This document shows positions 10,171 through 21,668 of a stretch of 64,000 nucleotides of DNA, piece by piece; position 1 is the first letter of the stretch; each line of letters opens with the position of its first letter. The translations under genes and the position numbers were made by a program. Location: positions 372,001 to 436,000 of the forward strand of contig JAMSLZ010000008.1 of the NCBI GenBank assembly GCA_026027325.1, written 5' to 3'. The notes under the pieces were generated by a model. The model was not told where the DNA came from and made no database searches. It saw only the letters and a list, made by a program, of their open reading frames with translations. Origin of the DNA: Actinomucor elegans. Lineage: Eukaryota; Mucoromycota; Mucoromycetes; Mucorales; Mucoraceae.

Positions 10171-13100
10171 TTTATGTAGAGTAGAGAAAAAGTTTATTGT
10201 AAAGAGAATGAAAGAAAAGAAGAAAGGAAATGGAATTCACAGTTGTATATATAAAGACACAAGTCGTTTTGTATAGGTTATGACCAATGTAGTACATCTG
10301 GCCAATCACAAAAACTGATCTGCTTGGTTCGTAGCACTGATGTCCAATCAAAGATGAGTATCGCATAAGTCATAGTGTTACAAACGACTTAAACTGTCCG
10401 GGATTTTCTTTGGGTCTCTTAATATCCTAGTTACATATCATTCACCTTTAGATTATCACCCTTTTATCAATTTAACCATAATAGCATCTTTTTTTCAGGC
10501 AAATTCGGCTGTGATACACAATCAAGTAGAATAGTATGCATGAAACCCGCATGCTCCCAAAGCAAAACATTCATATTATACGTAATGAGTTCGAGCCAGT
10601 CATATTTCAGTGCTTTGTTCTTGGAATTGGCGTTGCAGGGACAGTGTATGACACATTGATATGCGTCGGTTGATAATAATAACCTATATCATCTCTGTTC
10701 TCACTGTTTTATTTAAAGTTTCATGAGTCACGAAATTCAACGGCTAAGAATGAAGCGCGGTATTTGTAATTCCTTGCTACTAATTTCCTGCAGCTGAGAA
10801 GATGTAACCACCGATAACAACGTTGCATACGCTTGAATAAAAAGCCATTCTAACGAGCAGTCATGCCATATGAAGGATACAGCGTGTTTTAAAGCTCTCA
10901 AGGAGTTCATATCCTTCTATTTCTTGCCAGGCACTGGAAGATGCGAGGAAATAGACAAGTAGTCAAAGTACCCGTAGGTATGTGCTCTACATCAGCTTAT
11001 CCGCATGTTTGTATGACTTGCGGGCGAGTTAACACATCAAACACTAGTAATAATTCAAGATTCAATATTGTGATTATATATTTTGGAAAGTACAGCTCTC
11101 CCTTCTTTCTGAAGCTAAAGCAAGTCAAGCCCCACGCTCAGCTACAAAAAATAAAGATGAGTGAAAATAGAAATATTGGTTTGAATTAATAATATTATTA
11201 TATAAATATTGACAAAAACTACTAATGGTCTTCTGTTGACATTTGAAGTCAAAGTAAGATTTTCCCAGACGTAATAACTCATGCTAAGCATAAAGTACTA
11301 ATCAGATATGCTATCAACTCAAGATTAGCTGAGAGATTTATAAATTGTAAGATCTAGATTGTATGAAATGCATGTAATCTAATACTAATCATTAATTCAT
11401 TGCATGTTCCTTGGATTCCAATTTAATAACAGTTTTATTATTGGGATCAATCATTTATTTTATTTTTTGCTGCTTTTCAAACATATACATGCTATCTATT
11501 ATAACTTGAAACGTTTGCAAGTAAATCTGTATCATTACTCGCGGCCCATCATTGATAATATTTCGGTTCCCCTCCAACGTCGGTTTCAGTGATTACTATA
11601 ACAATAGCTAGGCCACTAATAACTAAAAACCCTTGTACCCAGTAGGAAGCTTGATAGTTGCTTGTAAATGACATTGTGTTGGTGTTATGGCTAAACGTAT
11701 TGCTAAATTATTTTCTTCTCAAGAATGAGCAAAACAATTTCTTAAATACATTTTCTTTTTTTTTTAAAAAAAAAGCTTCTATTTATGATAATAAGAAAGG
11801 ACTACATCCATAATAACTTTATGGCAATAATATTGCTCTTATTATCATTATAAATGCTCTTTATTTTATCTATTATAAATATTAGACGCATAATAACGAA
11901 TGAAACCATTAGCTGTAATTTCATGTATCTTTGTTTCGTCTAGAACACCAATCAACAGCCCGAGATATTTCTATTGAATTGGGTCAAAGCAGTGCATTAC
12001 AATGATAAATAAGCCAAAAACAATAAAGTTATATTACAATACCATGCTATGGAAACCATAGATATTTTAATTCTTTAGCGAAGAATGGTAAGAAAGCAGC
12101 CAAAGGAATCCAGTTCCAGATAGTGCATGTCACCGAATGTAGCTGTTTTCCGCTGTATACCTTATTATATGTCGTCTTGTGGAAAACATCATTATAAAAT
12201 AAATTTGAAAACTTATTCTAAGCGTGGGAGAACAATTGGAAGGGCCATCAAACGGGAATCATCCGAGAAATTGATAGATCTTTAGATCCAATTGAATACG
12301 AAGCTTATTATGTAATAATATAACATTACTCATCAATGTATACTCATTACAGAAAATATCGGCTGAGAGTTTTGGGTGTCCAAAATAATAATAAAAGGGC
12401 AATGCAAATAGAATCATGCAGAGCTTGGAACTGTATTTTATAAGTTCAAAGAAAAACCTAGACCTCTCATCTGCACTCTCAGAAAGATCCTATATACCAT
12501 ATGATTAAATACTAGATTACATAAGCTAGGTTCTTGTATATCTTGTGCATGATAGGACAGTCGAGATATATCCTATCCTTGATGATGGTATTGTGTAGTT
12601 AGAAACGCGAAAACAGCCATCGGCGATAGACAGCAATTAAACAAGTTTAACTGTATATCTTTTTTTGCCAATTTTGGCTTGAAGTCGCATCTAATAGCTA
12701 TAAAATACTCAAAATAAACTATTGAGTATTTTCAAATATGAATATTGAGACTTTAAGAAATATTATAGAAAGCTTTAGTTTTTTCGAATAGCATACAGTT
12801 TGTAGAACATTTAAAGGACATATTACAATGCTCTACATATATATAAAATAATTCTTCATTGGAGTTTGTTGGAGTTCTTCACTAACAGTTGTTATTATTA
12901 GAATATATTCACCATAAAGAGTGAATAGAGTGCCATATATTTATTTCAATCCGAAGCTTTATTTTACTACTTGTTGCTTCAAATAAAATTCAGTAATTCC
13001 CATGAACATGCAGTGATGGTGTGGTGCAGATGGTCTGTGTGATGATTATGATGATGATGAATAATCGTTTAAATTACCGACTCCCAATGAAAATAATGCA

Positions 13101-13389
13101 ACCTTATAGCTTTCTGGATTTGGAGCGTAAAATCTTACCCTAGAAAAATATATCAATCAAGGGAAACAATAACTTGGTCCATATATGTATTTCTTGAAAC
13201 CCAAGTCTTGGTCTCATTTTATTGGGAAATAAGGACTAATTGTATGACTTCAAAGGCTTTTTGCCAAAGAAGAAGATGCCATATTAAATCACCGACGACC
13301 AATGGTATCAAAAAGTCATCGTTTCAAAACCAAGCGCTTTTTTTTTTTTTTTTCTTACTGTCAGATCTCTTTGCTCTACAATACATAAC
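10171..13389. other. 3.2-kb spacer, no gene found
   Basis: Outside the promoter region near 10.3 kb this AT-rich stretch has no ORF with recognisable domain, no spliced reading I could assemble and no tRNA-like A/B box pair. ORFs at 10941-11189, 11404-11592 and 13208-13411 look like chance frames. The T run at about 13340-13355 and the sequence up to 13389 are probably the leader of the next gene. Confidence 0.5.
10244..10348 (-). promoter_or_regulatory. putative promoter of the isopropylmalate synthase gene: TATA-like element and three CCAAT boxes
   Basis: Three CCAAT pentamers on the plus strand at 10284, 10302 and 10344 lie 115-180 bases upstream of the minus-strand start at 10170. A TATATA run sits at about 10246-10254. 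CCAAT boxes bound by the HAP/CBF complex are common in fungal biosynthetic promoters, so this is a reasonable reading. I did not find a clear Leu3-type CCGGN2CCGG site. Confidence 0.4.
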
Positions 13390-14259
13390 ATGGTTGCTTC
13401 TACTTCTTTAGACGTGGTTCCTGATGATCCAACAGCTTACAAAACTCAACAGTATTGGGAAGAAAGATACAAGCAGTAAGTATAATAGCTTTTGATCATT
13501 TTAATCGCATCATTGCTTAAGTTGCTTTAATTGATTAGAGAGGATTCTGGTACCACTTTTGACTGGTTCAAAACATATGCTGAACTGAAGCCTTTGCTCA
13601 ACGAGGCTATTCCTAACAAAGAATCCAAGATTTTGATGCTTGGTTGCGGGAACTCTAGTAAGATTAGGTAATTGAAGATTGTATAGAAGTATTCAAATCG
13701 ATTCTAGCTTTAGGAGAGGATATGTATGATGATGGATACAAGAACATCACCAATATTGATTACTCGAAAACTGTAATTGATAATATGAAAATTCGCTGTG
13801 CTGATAAGCCTGAGATGACCTGTAGGTTAAATGATAAAGATGTCTATTTTGCTTGATCTGACTATGAACAGGGCTCGAGATGGATATCCGTGATTTGAAG
13901 TTTGATACAGAATCATTCGATGCTATCATTGACAAAGGTTTATAAAAAAAAGAAAGAAGCATGTTAAAGGTGAATTTGCATCTAAACCTCTTTGGTTAGG
14001 TACTATGGATGCGCTGATGTGTGATCGCGGTGATGTATGGGACCCTTCAGAAGAACTTATCAACGACGTCAAGGGCGAAGTGGATGAAGTACAAAGAACA
14101 TTAAAGGTTGGAGGCACCTTTTTATATATTACATTTGGTCAACCTCACTTCCGTAAAAGACATCTTCAAAGAGACTGCTGGGATATTGATACGAAAACCA
14201 TGGGTGATGCTTTCCATTACTTCTTTTATACCATGGTCAAAAAGCGCCCTGTGGCTTAG
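13390..14259 (+). CDS. class I SAM-dependent methyltransferase, EEF1AKMT4/METTL13 N-domain-like
   Basis: Five exons: 13390-13475, 13539-13657, 13708-13821, 13872-13937 and 14000-14259, giving 214 residues. Motif order fits the EEF1A lysine methyltransferase 4 / METTL13 N-domain group: QQYWEERYK near the start, DWFKTYAELKPLL, SAM-binding motif I KILMLGCGNS (about residues 60-69), MYDDGYKNITNIDYS (motif II acidic residue Asp), WLEMDIRDLKFDTESFDAIIDKGTMDALM, then the late motif GGTFLYITFGQPHFRKRHL. By homology it may methylate a lysine of translation elongation factor 1A in the cytosol, but substrate assignment within this group is uncertain. Acceptor choice for exon 3 (13708) keeps NSTLGEDMYDDGY; a site 6 nt further is possible. 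Its stop lies only 50 bases before the ligase start on the same strand. Confidence 0.87.
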
Positions 14260-14309
14260 ATCTGTCCATAATAAAAATCTGTTAGAGCAATAGATTTGCT
14301 TTCTTTATC

Positions 14310-15774
14310 ATGTTACTTTTCAAGCGTCTTTTTTCTACTAAACGAACGTATTCTCCAATAGACCAACTTGAAAGCTTATATTCATTATCTACACTTGTCA
14401 ATAACACGCCTAAAACCTTGGAAAAGCATGCATTACTTAAAAAATACCCTGCCAGTCATTCTACGCTCAAGCGTATATACGATCCTCATTTGCGACATTA
14501 TCTTTCTGCAAAACTAGTGATAAACTATCTTGAGGCGCATCCTGAACTGGCAAAAACCAAGTCTTTATACAATAACCTCGATGATCTGCTCGACGCACTT
14601 TCTTCTCGAGCAATCACTGGGTATACAGCGCGTGAAGCTGTCGCTTCTTTTTACACGACTTATTGCAAAACTCTGGAGCATCAGAATATCTTTTGGCGCG
14701 TCATTGACCGAAATTTAAAAATGGGTGTATCAGTAAAGACCATTTATCACCAGCTGTCTAACAATACAAGTGGAGCTTTGAATAACGCATCGAATATCAG
14801 TGTGGCCTTAGCTTCAACGACTTCCAATAAGAAAAAGGATCCCTTTGATTTGACACTTGATGACTGGTACGTTTCGCAAAAGTTGGACGGTATACGATGC
14901 GTTGCGATTGTTCGACCCAAGCAAAACAACCAAAGCCAGCATGATATTCAATTCTATTCGCGTACAGGCAGGCCCTTTACGTCGTTACATAAAGTGCAAG
15001 TCGATATTGAAAAGCGATTAGACAGTCTAGCCTTAAAAGATGAGTTTGTACTGGACGGTGAAGTGTGCGCTTACAGTTCGCAAAACACAGAAAATGAGAA
15101 TTTTATTAAAGCTTTAAGTCAAGTGCGGCGCAGCAATGAGGAAATGGAAAACCCTGTTTATCAAGTGTTTGATCGCATTAGTCTGCAGAGTTTCTTGGAA
15201 ACCAAAGGAGATCAATTGTTTAGTGCGCGTCAGAAACAATTAAAAGTATTCGTAGGCCCTTCTACACAGCATATGAAATTAGTCAAACAAACCAAGTTGG
15301 AGAGCCTGGAGCAGTTAAATAGTATCAAAGAACAATCGGTCCAAAAAGGGTGGGAAGGCTTGATATTAAGAAAGGACACGCCTTACGAAGGAAAAAGAAC
15401 GTGAGTGTTATTCGACATTTGCTTGAGCTTTGTCTAATGTCTTTTACAGCCGTAATATGCTGAAATTGAAAGAATGGGAAGATGATGAATATACTGTTAA
15501 AAGTATAGAAACTGGCATGATGAGAATGCCTGATACAGGCGAGGACAAGTTAGTAGTTACCAACGTCAATATTGAACATAAAGGGAACACTGTAAGCGTT
15601 GGCTCTGGATTTTCAATGCAGCACCGTATATCCTATGCCGAGAATCCCGACTTAATCATTGGAAAGACCATTACTGTGCGCTATTTTTCAGAATCAAAGA
15701 AAGAGGACGGCTCTTTATCGCTACGTTTTCCCAGTGTCAAGGCAGTGTATGAACAAGGTAAAAGGGACGTTTAA
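14310..15774 (+). CDS. ATP-dependent DNA ligase of bacterial/phage architecture with a putative mitochondrial presequence
   Basis: Two exons, 14310-15400 and 15450-15774, giving 471 residues. It seals nicks through a ligase-adenylate intermediate; catalytic Lys191 lies in QKLDGIRC. Other nucleotidyltransferase motifs follow: FYSRTGRPF, VLDGEVCAY, EGLILRKD, and MLKLKEW after the intron. The C-terminus (about residues 385-471) matches the small OB-fold of bacterial and phage ligases (VSVGSGFS, LRFPSV). The protein is much shorter than nuclear Lig1/Cdc9 (over 750 residues) or Lig4 and lacks their large N-terminal and BRCT regions. The N-terminus MLLFKRLFSTKRTYSP is basic, hydroxylated and free of acids, as in mitochondrial presequences, so action in mitochondria is an inference. 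An origin by transfer from a phage or bacterium, now intron-bearing and fungal in codon use, is plausible. Confidence 0.88.
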
Positions 15775-16110
15775 CTGACAAAAAATTATAGTACTATTGC
15801 CATCGTTACCATTATGAATTACTATAATAAAAATTAATTGAATAGACCACTTTGATTTACCTGGTTTTGATGTGCATGTTTGTTATGAAGGCTTGGATTA
15901 TCGGATCATGACGTTTACCATTACTATACCGGCTTGATTTTGACTCTTTCCATCTGGTGAGTGGAGGTTTTCACCCTTTTCACCGGATGGCGGTAGATGA
16001 ACAAAAGTCCGACGGACTTCCAATTACATAATCAACAGTCCCCAGTTCTGTAATTTTTTTTGAGATCTAGTTTACAATCCATTGTAATCCTTTCCAAAAC
16101 CTTTATAACC
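15775..16110. other. spacer between ligase and RRP8
   Basis: AT-rich 336-base gap. An AATAAAA-type signal at about 15823 may serve polyadenylation of the ligase transcript. The remainder should contain the RRP8 promoter; no TATA box is evident. No further ORF or RNA gene is seen. Confidence 0.5.
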
Positions 16111-17566
16111 ATGCTCTTTGAAACGTCAGGTTGGGCATTACCCAAGAACATTGCTCCACAGAAGCAACCAGAAAACAAAAAGAAGGGGAAGGGTGCCGAA
16201 CCAGAGAATACAAAAGAAGAGAAAGTTTCAAAGGAAGCTGATCAACTCCAAGCTCAGTTAGCTACTTTGAATGATCAACCCAAGAATGATGAAGGGCCCA
16301 AGACCAAGAAGCCTCGAGTCAGAAATAAGAAACGCCCCTTAGAAAAAGAAGCAGAAAAGCCTGTTCAAAATAAAAAGGCGAAAAAGAACGATGCGTCTTC
16401 TCAAACACAACAGCAACCTACACCCCAAGAGCCAAGCAAGAAAAAGAACCAACAAAAGAAAAAATTACAGGATGTAAATACTTGCATAATAATATTATCG
16501 AGACATTATTACTGATATGTCATTCATTTACATAGCTTCTGTCAAAGAAAAAGGCGGTTGAGAATAAGCAGCAGGCAGTAAAGGTGAGAATCTAACACGA
16601 ATGGAACGTTGATCGGTTAAATAACATAACAATGGATAGAAACCAAGTCCACAGAAAGAAGAAACCAAGCCTCAGCCAGTAGTCAAAAAGACAACGGATG
16701 ATGATGGCCTTACACCTTTGCAACGTAAAATGAAAGAAAAGCTTTCAGGTGCTCGTTTCCGTTGGTTGAATGAACAGCTTTATACCACACCAGGAAAGCA
16801 CTCATTTAGTTTATTTCAAGAAAAGCCCGAGTTGTTTGACGAGGTAAGTACTTTTGCGATAAGAGACTGAAAAAAAAATACTAATTATGACATAGTATCA
16901 TGAAGGATTCCGTCATCAAGTAGAATCGTGGCCTGTTAATCCGGTCGATATCATTATTGATCAACTCAAAACATTGCCCAAGGGCACTGTCATTGCAGAC
17001 TTGGGCTGTGGAGATGCCATGATTGCTCAATCTTTAACAAAGCAGAAAGTATTGAGCTTTGATTTGATTGCCAAGAATGATTTGGTTACAGCTTGTGATA
17101 TTACAAAGTTGCCTTTGGAAGCAAATACTGTAGACGTTGCAGTTTTCTCTCTGTCATTGATGGGTACAAACTATCTTGATTTTTTGAAAGAAGCTCACCG
17201 TGTATTGAAAATTGGGTAAGAAATATCAATAGCCATGAAAATACTTGATCTAACTCGTTTTACAGAGGTGAATTAAAGATTGCAGAGGTAGTGAGTCGAT
17301 TCAGTGACCTGGATTCATTTATTACGCTATTAGAGAGTTTGGGCTTTGATTTCATGGATAAAGACGACGATAACAAGATGTTTGTCATGCTGTATTTTAC
17401 AAAGCAACCCAACTTTGAAGAGGAAGTAGATCATGAAATGCTGGCTGGCTTGAGTAAAACTCAAATAAGATCCCTCAAAAAAGGCGCTGGAGTCAACAAT
17501 TCAAAGACTAAACTGCAAAAGAAGGCACAACAACTATTGAAGCCTTGCTTGTACAAGAAGCGATAG
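16111..17566 (+). CDS. RRP8: 25S rRNA adenine-N1 methyltransferase Rrp8
   Basis: Nucleolar methyltransferase that makes m1A in the large-subunit rRNA. Five exons: 16111-16473, 16536-16583, 16640-16843, 16896-17215 and 17266-17566, giving 411 residues. The first 165 residues are low-complexity and very rich in Lys, Gln and Pro, as expected for a nucleolar targeting tail. The Rrp8 domain starts at LTPLQRKMKEKLSGARFRWLNE, then YHEGFRHQVESWPVNPVD, SAM motif I VIADLGCGDA (around residue 240), DVAVFSLSLMGTNY, and the C-terminal AEVVSRF and NKMFVMLYF elements. The ATG at 16111 was chosen because the next residues MLFETSGWALP match typical Rrp8 starts better than the upstream ATG at 16060. Its stop codon lies only 13 bases from the stop of the convergent CCDC43-like gene, so transcripts very likely overlap. 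Confidence 0.93.
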
Positions 17567-17579
17567 TTTTATTAATAAA

Positions 17580-18472
17580 CTACATTCTTCTTCTTTCACC
17601 TTTTTGTGTCTTTTTCTTCTCTTTATCTTGTTCTTTTTCTTTCTTTTGCTTTTGTTGCAACAAACGATTACGCTCTCTCTCTTTATCAGAGGCTTGTTTC
17701 ATTTGTTCGCGCCTTTGCTGCTCTTTTTCTTTGATAATTTCTGCATTACGATTAGCAGCAAGAAGAGGATCTATTACGGTGTTAATCAGTTATGAGTATA
17801 CAGTTTAAACCAACAAGCTACCTCCAGCTGGTAAAGTCTTTCCTCTTCGTCGATCTCTTGGCGTTAATTCAGTTTGTTCTTCCTTTTTATCTTCGTCGTC
17901 ACTTCCGTCTGCCACATAGCCGTACTGTTGCATCAGCTTATTTCGAGCTTCTTGTTGTTCTTTTGAGAGTTGTTTTTGTGCTGTTCGAAGAGTTAAATTT
18001 TCTTCTTGTTCCTTTTCAGCTCTTTTGCGTCTTTCTTCTTCACGAGCTATATATACATTAGATTATGTCTTTCAAGCATATTTTAGAAAAATACCTTTAG
18101 CATCCTCGATAAGTCGTGACTTTTTCTCTTTTTCTTCTTTGTCTTTGTCTTCCTGTACCTTTTTCCAGTTACTCAATAATGTAGTGATCAAATCTTCGGT
18201 ATTCTTGTCCTAGTGTTACAGTTTCATCAGTACAAGCATAACCTGATAGTTATTAGCACAACTTACTGTTGCTTCGAGAAGAAATTCAGAGATTACTTCG
18301 CGTTTCTCGTCCTCTTCAATCGAATCATCCTCGATAATACCTGTAATGTATTCGGAAATGTCCTCGTCTAACAGTTTAATCAGTAAATTGCTCCGCAAAT
18401 ACTTGGTTGTTGATGCACACCTTTAAGCTCTATGGTAGCCAATTGTTCTGTTACTTGATCTATCAGACTCAT
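17580..18472 (-). CDS. CCDC43-like coiled-coil protein
   Basis: Five exons on the minus strand: 18472-18421, 18367-18267, 18209-18095, 18046-17822 and 17770-17580, all in phase, giving 227 residues. The N-terminal part (LDEDISEYITGIIEDDSIEEDEKREVI, in pieces) matches the conserved helical domain of CCDC43, in which a short PWI-like fold is followed by a long charged helix. From about residue 75 the protein is strongly basic/acidic coiled coil (EDKDKEEKEKKSRLIEDAK, AREEERRKRAEKEQEE), with an acidic patch GSDDEDKKEEQ and ends KKKTQKGERRRM. No enzymatic motif is present; molecular function of this family is poorly known. It shares a 137-base divergent intergenic region with the ANCHR-like gene and converges on RRP8. 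Confidence 0.8.
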
Positions 18473-18609
18473 TGTTTTGTTTGGTCTATAAGGTAAAACA
18501 GAGAGAAGTAGAGTAGTAATGTGTCAACCAAACTGCCATAAAATAACAATTTTTTCTTCATTTTTGTGACTGTACCATATCACCTTCTCTTCACTTCAAG
18601 CTCCTTATA
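18473..18609. promoter_or_regulatory. 137-base bidirectional promoter region
   Basis: The start codons of the CCDC43-like gene (18472, minus) and the ANCHR-like gene (18610, plus) are only 137 bases apart, so both promoters and leaders must lie here. The stretch has C/T-rich runs toward the plus-strand gene. No TATA box is evident. Confidence 0.6.
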
Positions 18610-19532
18610 ATGAGTTCGAACAAAAAAGCAACTGACGATGAGTTTACAGATAGAGTCAATAAGCTACTATCAAGAGACGCGTATAGCAGCGGGGAGTCCA
18701 GTAGAAAGACAAAGTATGTATCAGGCTTAACCAGAGGTTTTGTTACTGATTAATACGATAGCGATGATGAACTGGCTCAACGGTTCAATAAAATATTCTC
18801 GAGTGAACCGATAGCAACTAGTAAAAATATATCCACTAGCTATTATATACCCGATCACGCATATAATGACGATATTGATAAAGAAGTATTGTATTATAGT
18901 TTGTTTGGTCCATAAAAACACCGACTAATGTGACATTACTATAGATTGAGAGAATGTTTCAGGAAAGTGACGAAGAAGAAGATGCTATAGATGATTACAT
19001 ATACAGTATGCTAGGCCAAGAGAAGCAGCATTCGATACAAGAGAAAATGGATGCGTTCCAAGAAGCATTTGTAGGATCTGACGGCATACACGATACAGAT
19101 GAGAGTGCTGCTTTGATACGGCAATTACAGGAAGAAAACGCTTTAGATGCCAAGTATGAACAGTTTACAAAGAAGCGAGACGATGATTTGGAGAAAAGAT
19201 ATCTTGAATTGAAAAAAGATGCGCCAACAAGTTTCTCTTTGCATGACAGTAGTAATAAACCAAGAGGCTCTATACCAAAACCGATTGCTACTGAAGACTT
19301 GCATGATGAGATGGATGATTGGTGTTGTAAGTTGGCTAGTTTATTTCGGCGTTTCCAATCGTATTAACGCAAGTACATAGGTATCTGCAATGATGACGCT
19401 ACTATAGAATGCGAAGGATGTGAGGATGATAACAAGTATTGTAACGAATGCTTTTTCCATACACATAGAAGCGAATCAGCGGATTATGAGGCCACTAAAC
19501 ATAAGAGCAAACGATACGTTAGCCGTAAATAG
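18610..19532 (+). CDS. ANCHR/ZFYVE19-like protein with C-terminal B-box-type zinc finger
   Basis: Four exons: 18610-18713, 18762-18885, 18945-19326 and 19381-19532, giving 253 residues. The N-terminal two thirds is acidic and helical (LAQRFNKIF, ALIRQLQEENALDAKYEQF). The C-terminus carries a cysteine/histidine cluster, WCCICNDDATIECEGC then YCNECFFHTHRSESADYE and HKSKRY, which is the Zn-binding B-box-like motif of ANCHR (abscission/NoCut checkpoint regulator, ZFYVE19). The animal protein delays abscission by binding VPS4 and Aurora B components; here a cytokinesis role is inference only. The animal N-terminal FYVE finger is absent, as in other short family members. The zinc finger is completed only after splicing the last intron (Cys codon split T|GT). 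Confidence 0.78.
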
Positions 19533-21112
19533 AATCTTTGGCTGTCATTCGTATTTATGTCTCCAATTATTATGATATCTAATTATTGATAAATAATGCC
19601 TTAAAGATAGATAGCTGACCATCTTATGATTGAATATCCATATTCGTAGCGAATATGTAGCGCGCTTTTATTTACCTACTTGGTTGGTATATTATTGAGA
19701 CTATCAATTGCGACAAGAGCTGCACAATAGACTTCATGATTTCTTTGTTTAATCCAGGCTTTTTTATAAGCTATTAGGACTTGAAAATACATAGTACAGA
19801 ATACATTTGTATGAATAAAGATATGAAATGAAGAGGATAAAGCGAATATTAAAATTATCAATGTCGCAACAAAGATAAAAACAGATAATGTGGTTGATAT
19901 TTATTAAAAGGTTTTATCATTTAAAGTGTTGTTGCTGAAATAGAACAGATGTGTAAAGTCAAGCTAATACAATGCTTAAAATATTTTAAAAATGTATATG
20001 GTTTACTGATGGATAATCGAAATGAAATATTTTACAGGAAATAGAGTGGAAAGATTGATGCTTTCATACACTATAATATCTAAGGAAAATAAAATAAACA
20101 AGTTGCTCTCGTACAAGTACGAAAACCGTAGTAGTTTGACGTTTTTTTTAAAGAAATGTTATCTGAGCGATTACAAGGAGAAGCATTAACATCTAGATAG
20201 CCGAATTTATAAATAGCAACATTTGTTAAAAACGATGTTTTTTGTAAATAAGAGCGGTTGTCCCTGTTCAAGAGATATGCAATCAAGTCTATTTAATGCT
20301 GCGCTAAGCAGGCGGACACTTCTCATCTTGAATTTCCATAAAGAATCCCTAAACAACAAAAAGTGGCCGATTGTCCAAACTCACCTCATAGCTGAACATG
20401 AAAAGAGTTCTAGCCTGATCAATGTTTTGCTAATTCTTATGGAGCGAAAAACCATTTATCAATATATATATTGTCTTTATAAAGATAGAGCTACACAAAT
20501 CAATGAATATAACTTATTTAGATTTATAGAAGCTCGGTCTAGTAATTGATTACACTCAAATGTCGCATGTGATAAATGGCCGATAGTCATATCAAACCTC
20601 TACTTTTACTACAACTCTTGCTTAATAGCATCTGAATGATGTTTGCTATCAATTAACTATAGAGCACATCTTTCAGCGAATATCTAATCATCCCCGGGCT
20701 TCCTGTCCGATTTTGGTTAAATGGCTCATCTAAGTGTTAGTCTAAAGTCAGAAGACGCTCTTTCATATGTTTTGGACCAACCTTACTTATATTATTTGAT
20801 CTGAGTTGAGTTAGAGGTAAAATCTTTTGGCTGTTGATTCGCACCACGATACATGCTATAAATTATATATCTTTTAACCGTCTGGATAAGTGTCTAAAGA
20901 TAATCTATTGCATAATGCATTATAATGAATCATTCGCCAGTACATTTGATACATGGCCAATGATCATGCATGCAAAAGTTCTAAACTAATTATTCCTTAA
21001 CTGGAATCGACAATAATATATTACTATGACACTAACAGGTACCATCAAAACAAAGGTCGTGTCTTTAATAACATGAATTAAATATACATTGATAATCTTC
21101 GAACTAGATTGC

Positions 21113-21138
21113 TATATATATATATATATATATATATA
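21113..21138. repeat. (TA)n microsatellite
   Basis: Uninterrupted TA dinucleotides, about 13 units, in noncoding AT-rich DNA. Likely length-polymorphic. Confidence 0.85.
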
Positions 21139-21600
21139 GACATTTATTTTCTTAGCATGAAATTTCTTCACATCTTTAACGAAGGAAATTCCAAATCTCA
21201 ATTTTTGTTCAATTTCTCGTAATCCATCAATTATCACAGTTTTGATTTTTTTTGTCAGGGGCTGTTGTTCGGTAATTATACTGGTCTTAGGTATTCGCTT
21301 CTTCAATTAAACCTGATTACAATAAAAATGTACTCGACGGAGTTGTTCAACAAGAATTTTTGCATACTAATCTCTGCTCGTAATAAAACAGTCGCGGGTA
21401 AGTTACAGCGGCATTACATCGCCTCATACTACCTATTACTGCAATACTTGAAAATTTAATCAACTTAGATTTCTCCGTAACTCTCAAACCTCTGTTTTAT
21501 TTTTGCAAACATGTGAGTCTGGGAACTGTATTGAAGCGCAGTTTATCTGTATGATGTAAGATTAAGGTTCAATCAAAATAGAACCCTAGTTTATTTAAAT

Positions 21601-21608
21601 TATATAAA
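21601..21608 (+). promoter_or_regulatory. TATA box of the TIL peptide gene
   Basis: TATATAAA lies 61 bases before the start codon at 21669, followed by a C/T-rich leader. Spacing suits a short leader. This is one of the few textbook TATA boxes in the window, consistent with a regulated gene. Confidence 0.6.
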
Positions 21609-21668
21609 AAGCAAAGAAGCTATAGACTCTCTTTTAATCTCATTATCTAATTTTTTTTTTCGAACAAA

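Larger units (their letters stand above)
19533..21668. other. 2.1-kb AT-rich spacer, no gene found
   Basis: Holds a (TA)n microsatellite at 21113-21138 and many short ORFs without domains (for example 19676-19861, 20080-20286, 20223-20549, 21112-21306). One 14-mer, TCAAATGTCGCATG near 20556, recurs at about 51076. No tRNA or transposase remnant was recognised. The promoter of the TIL peptide gene lies at its right end. Confidence 0.5.
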
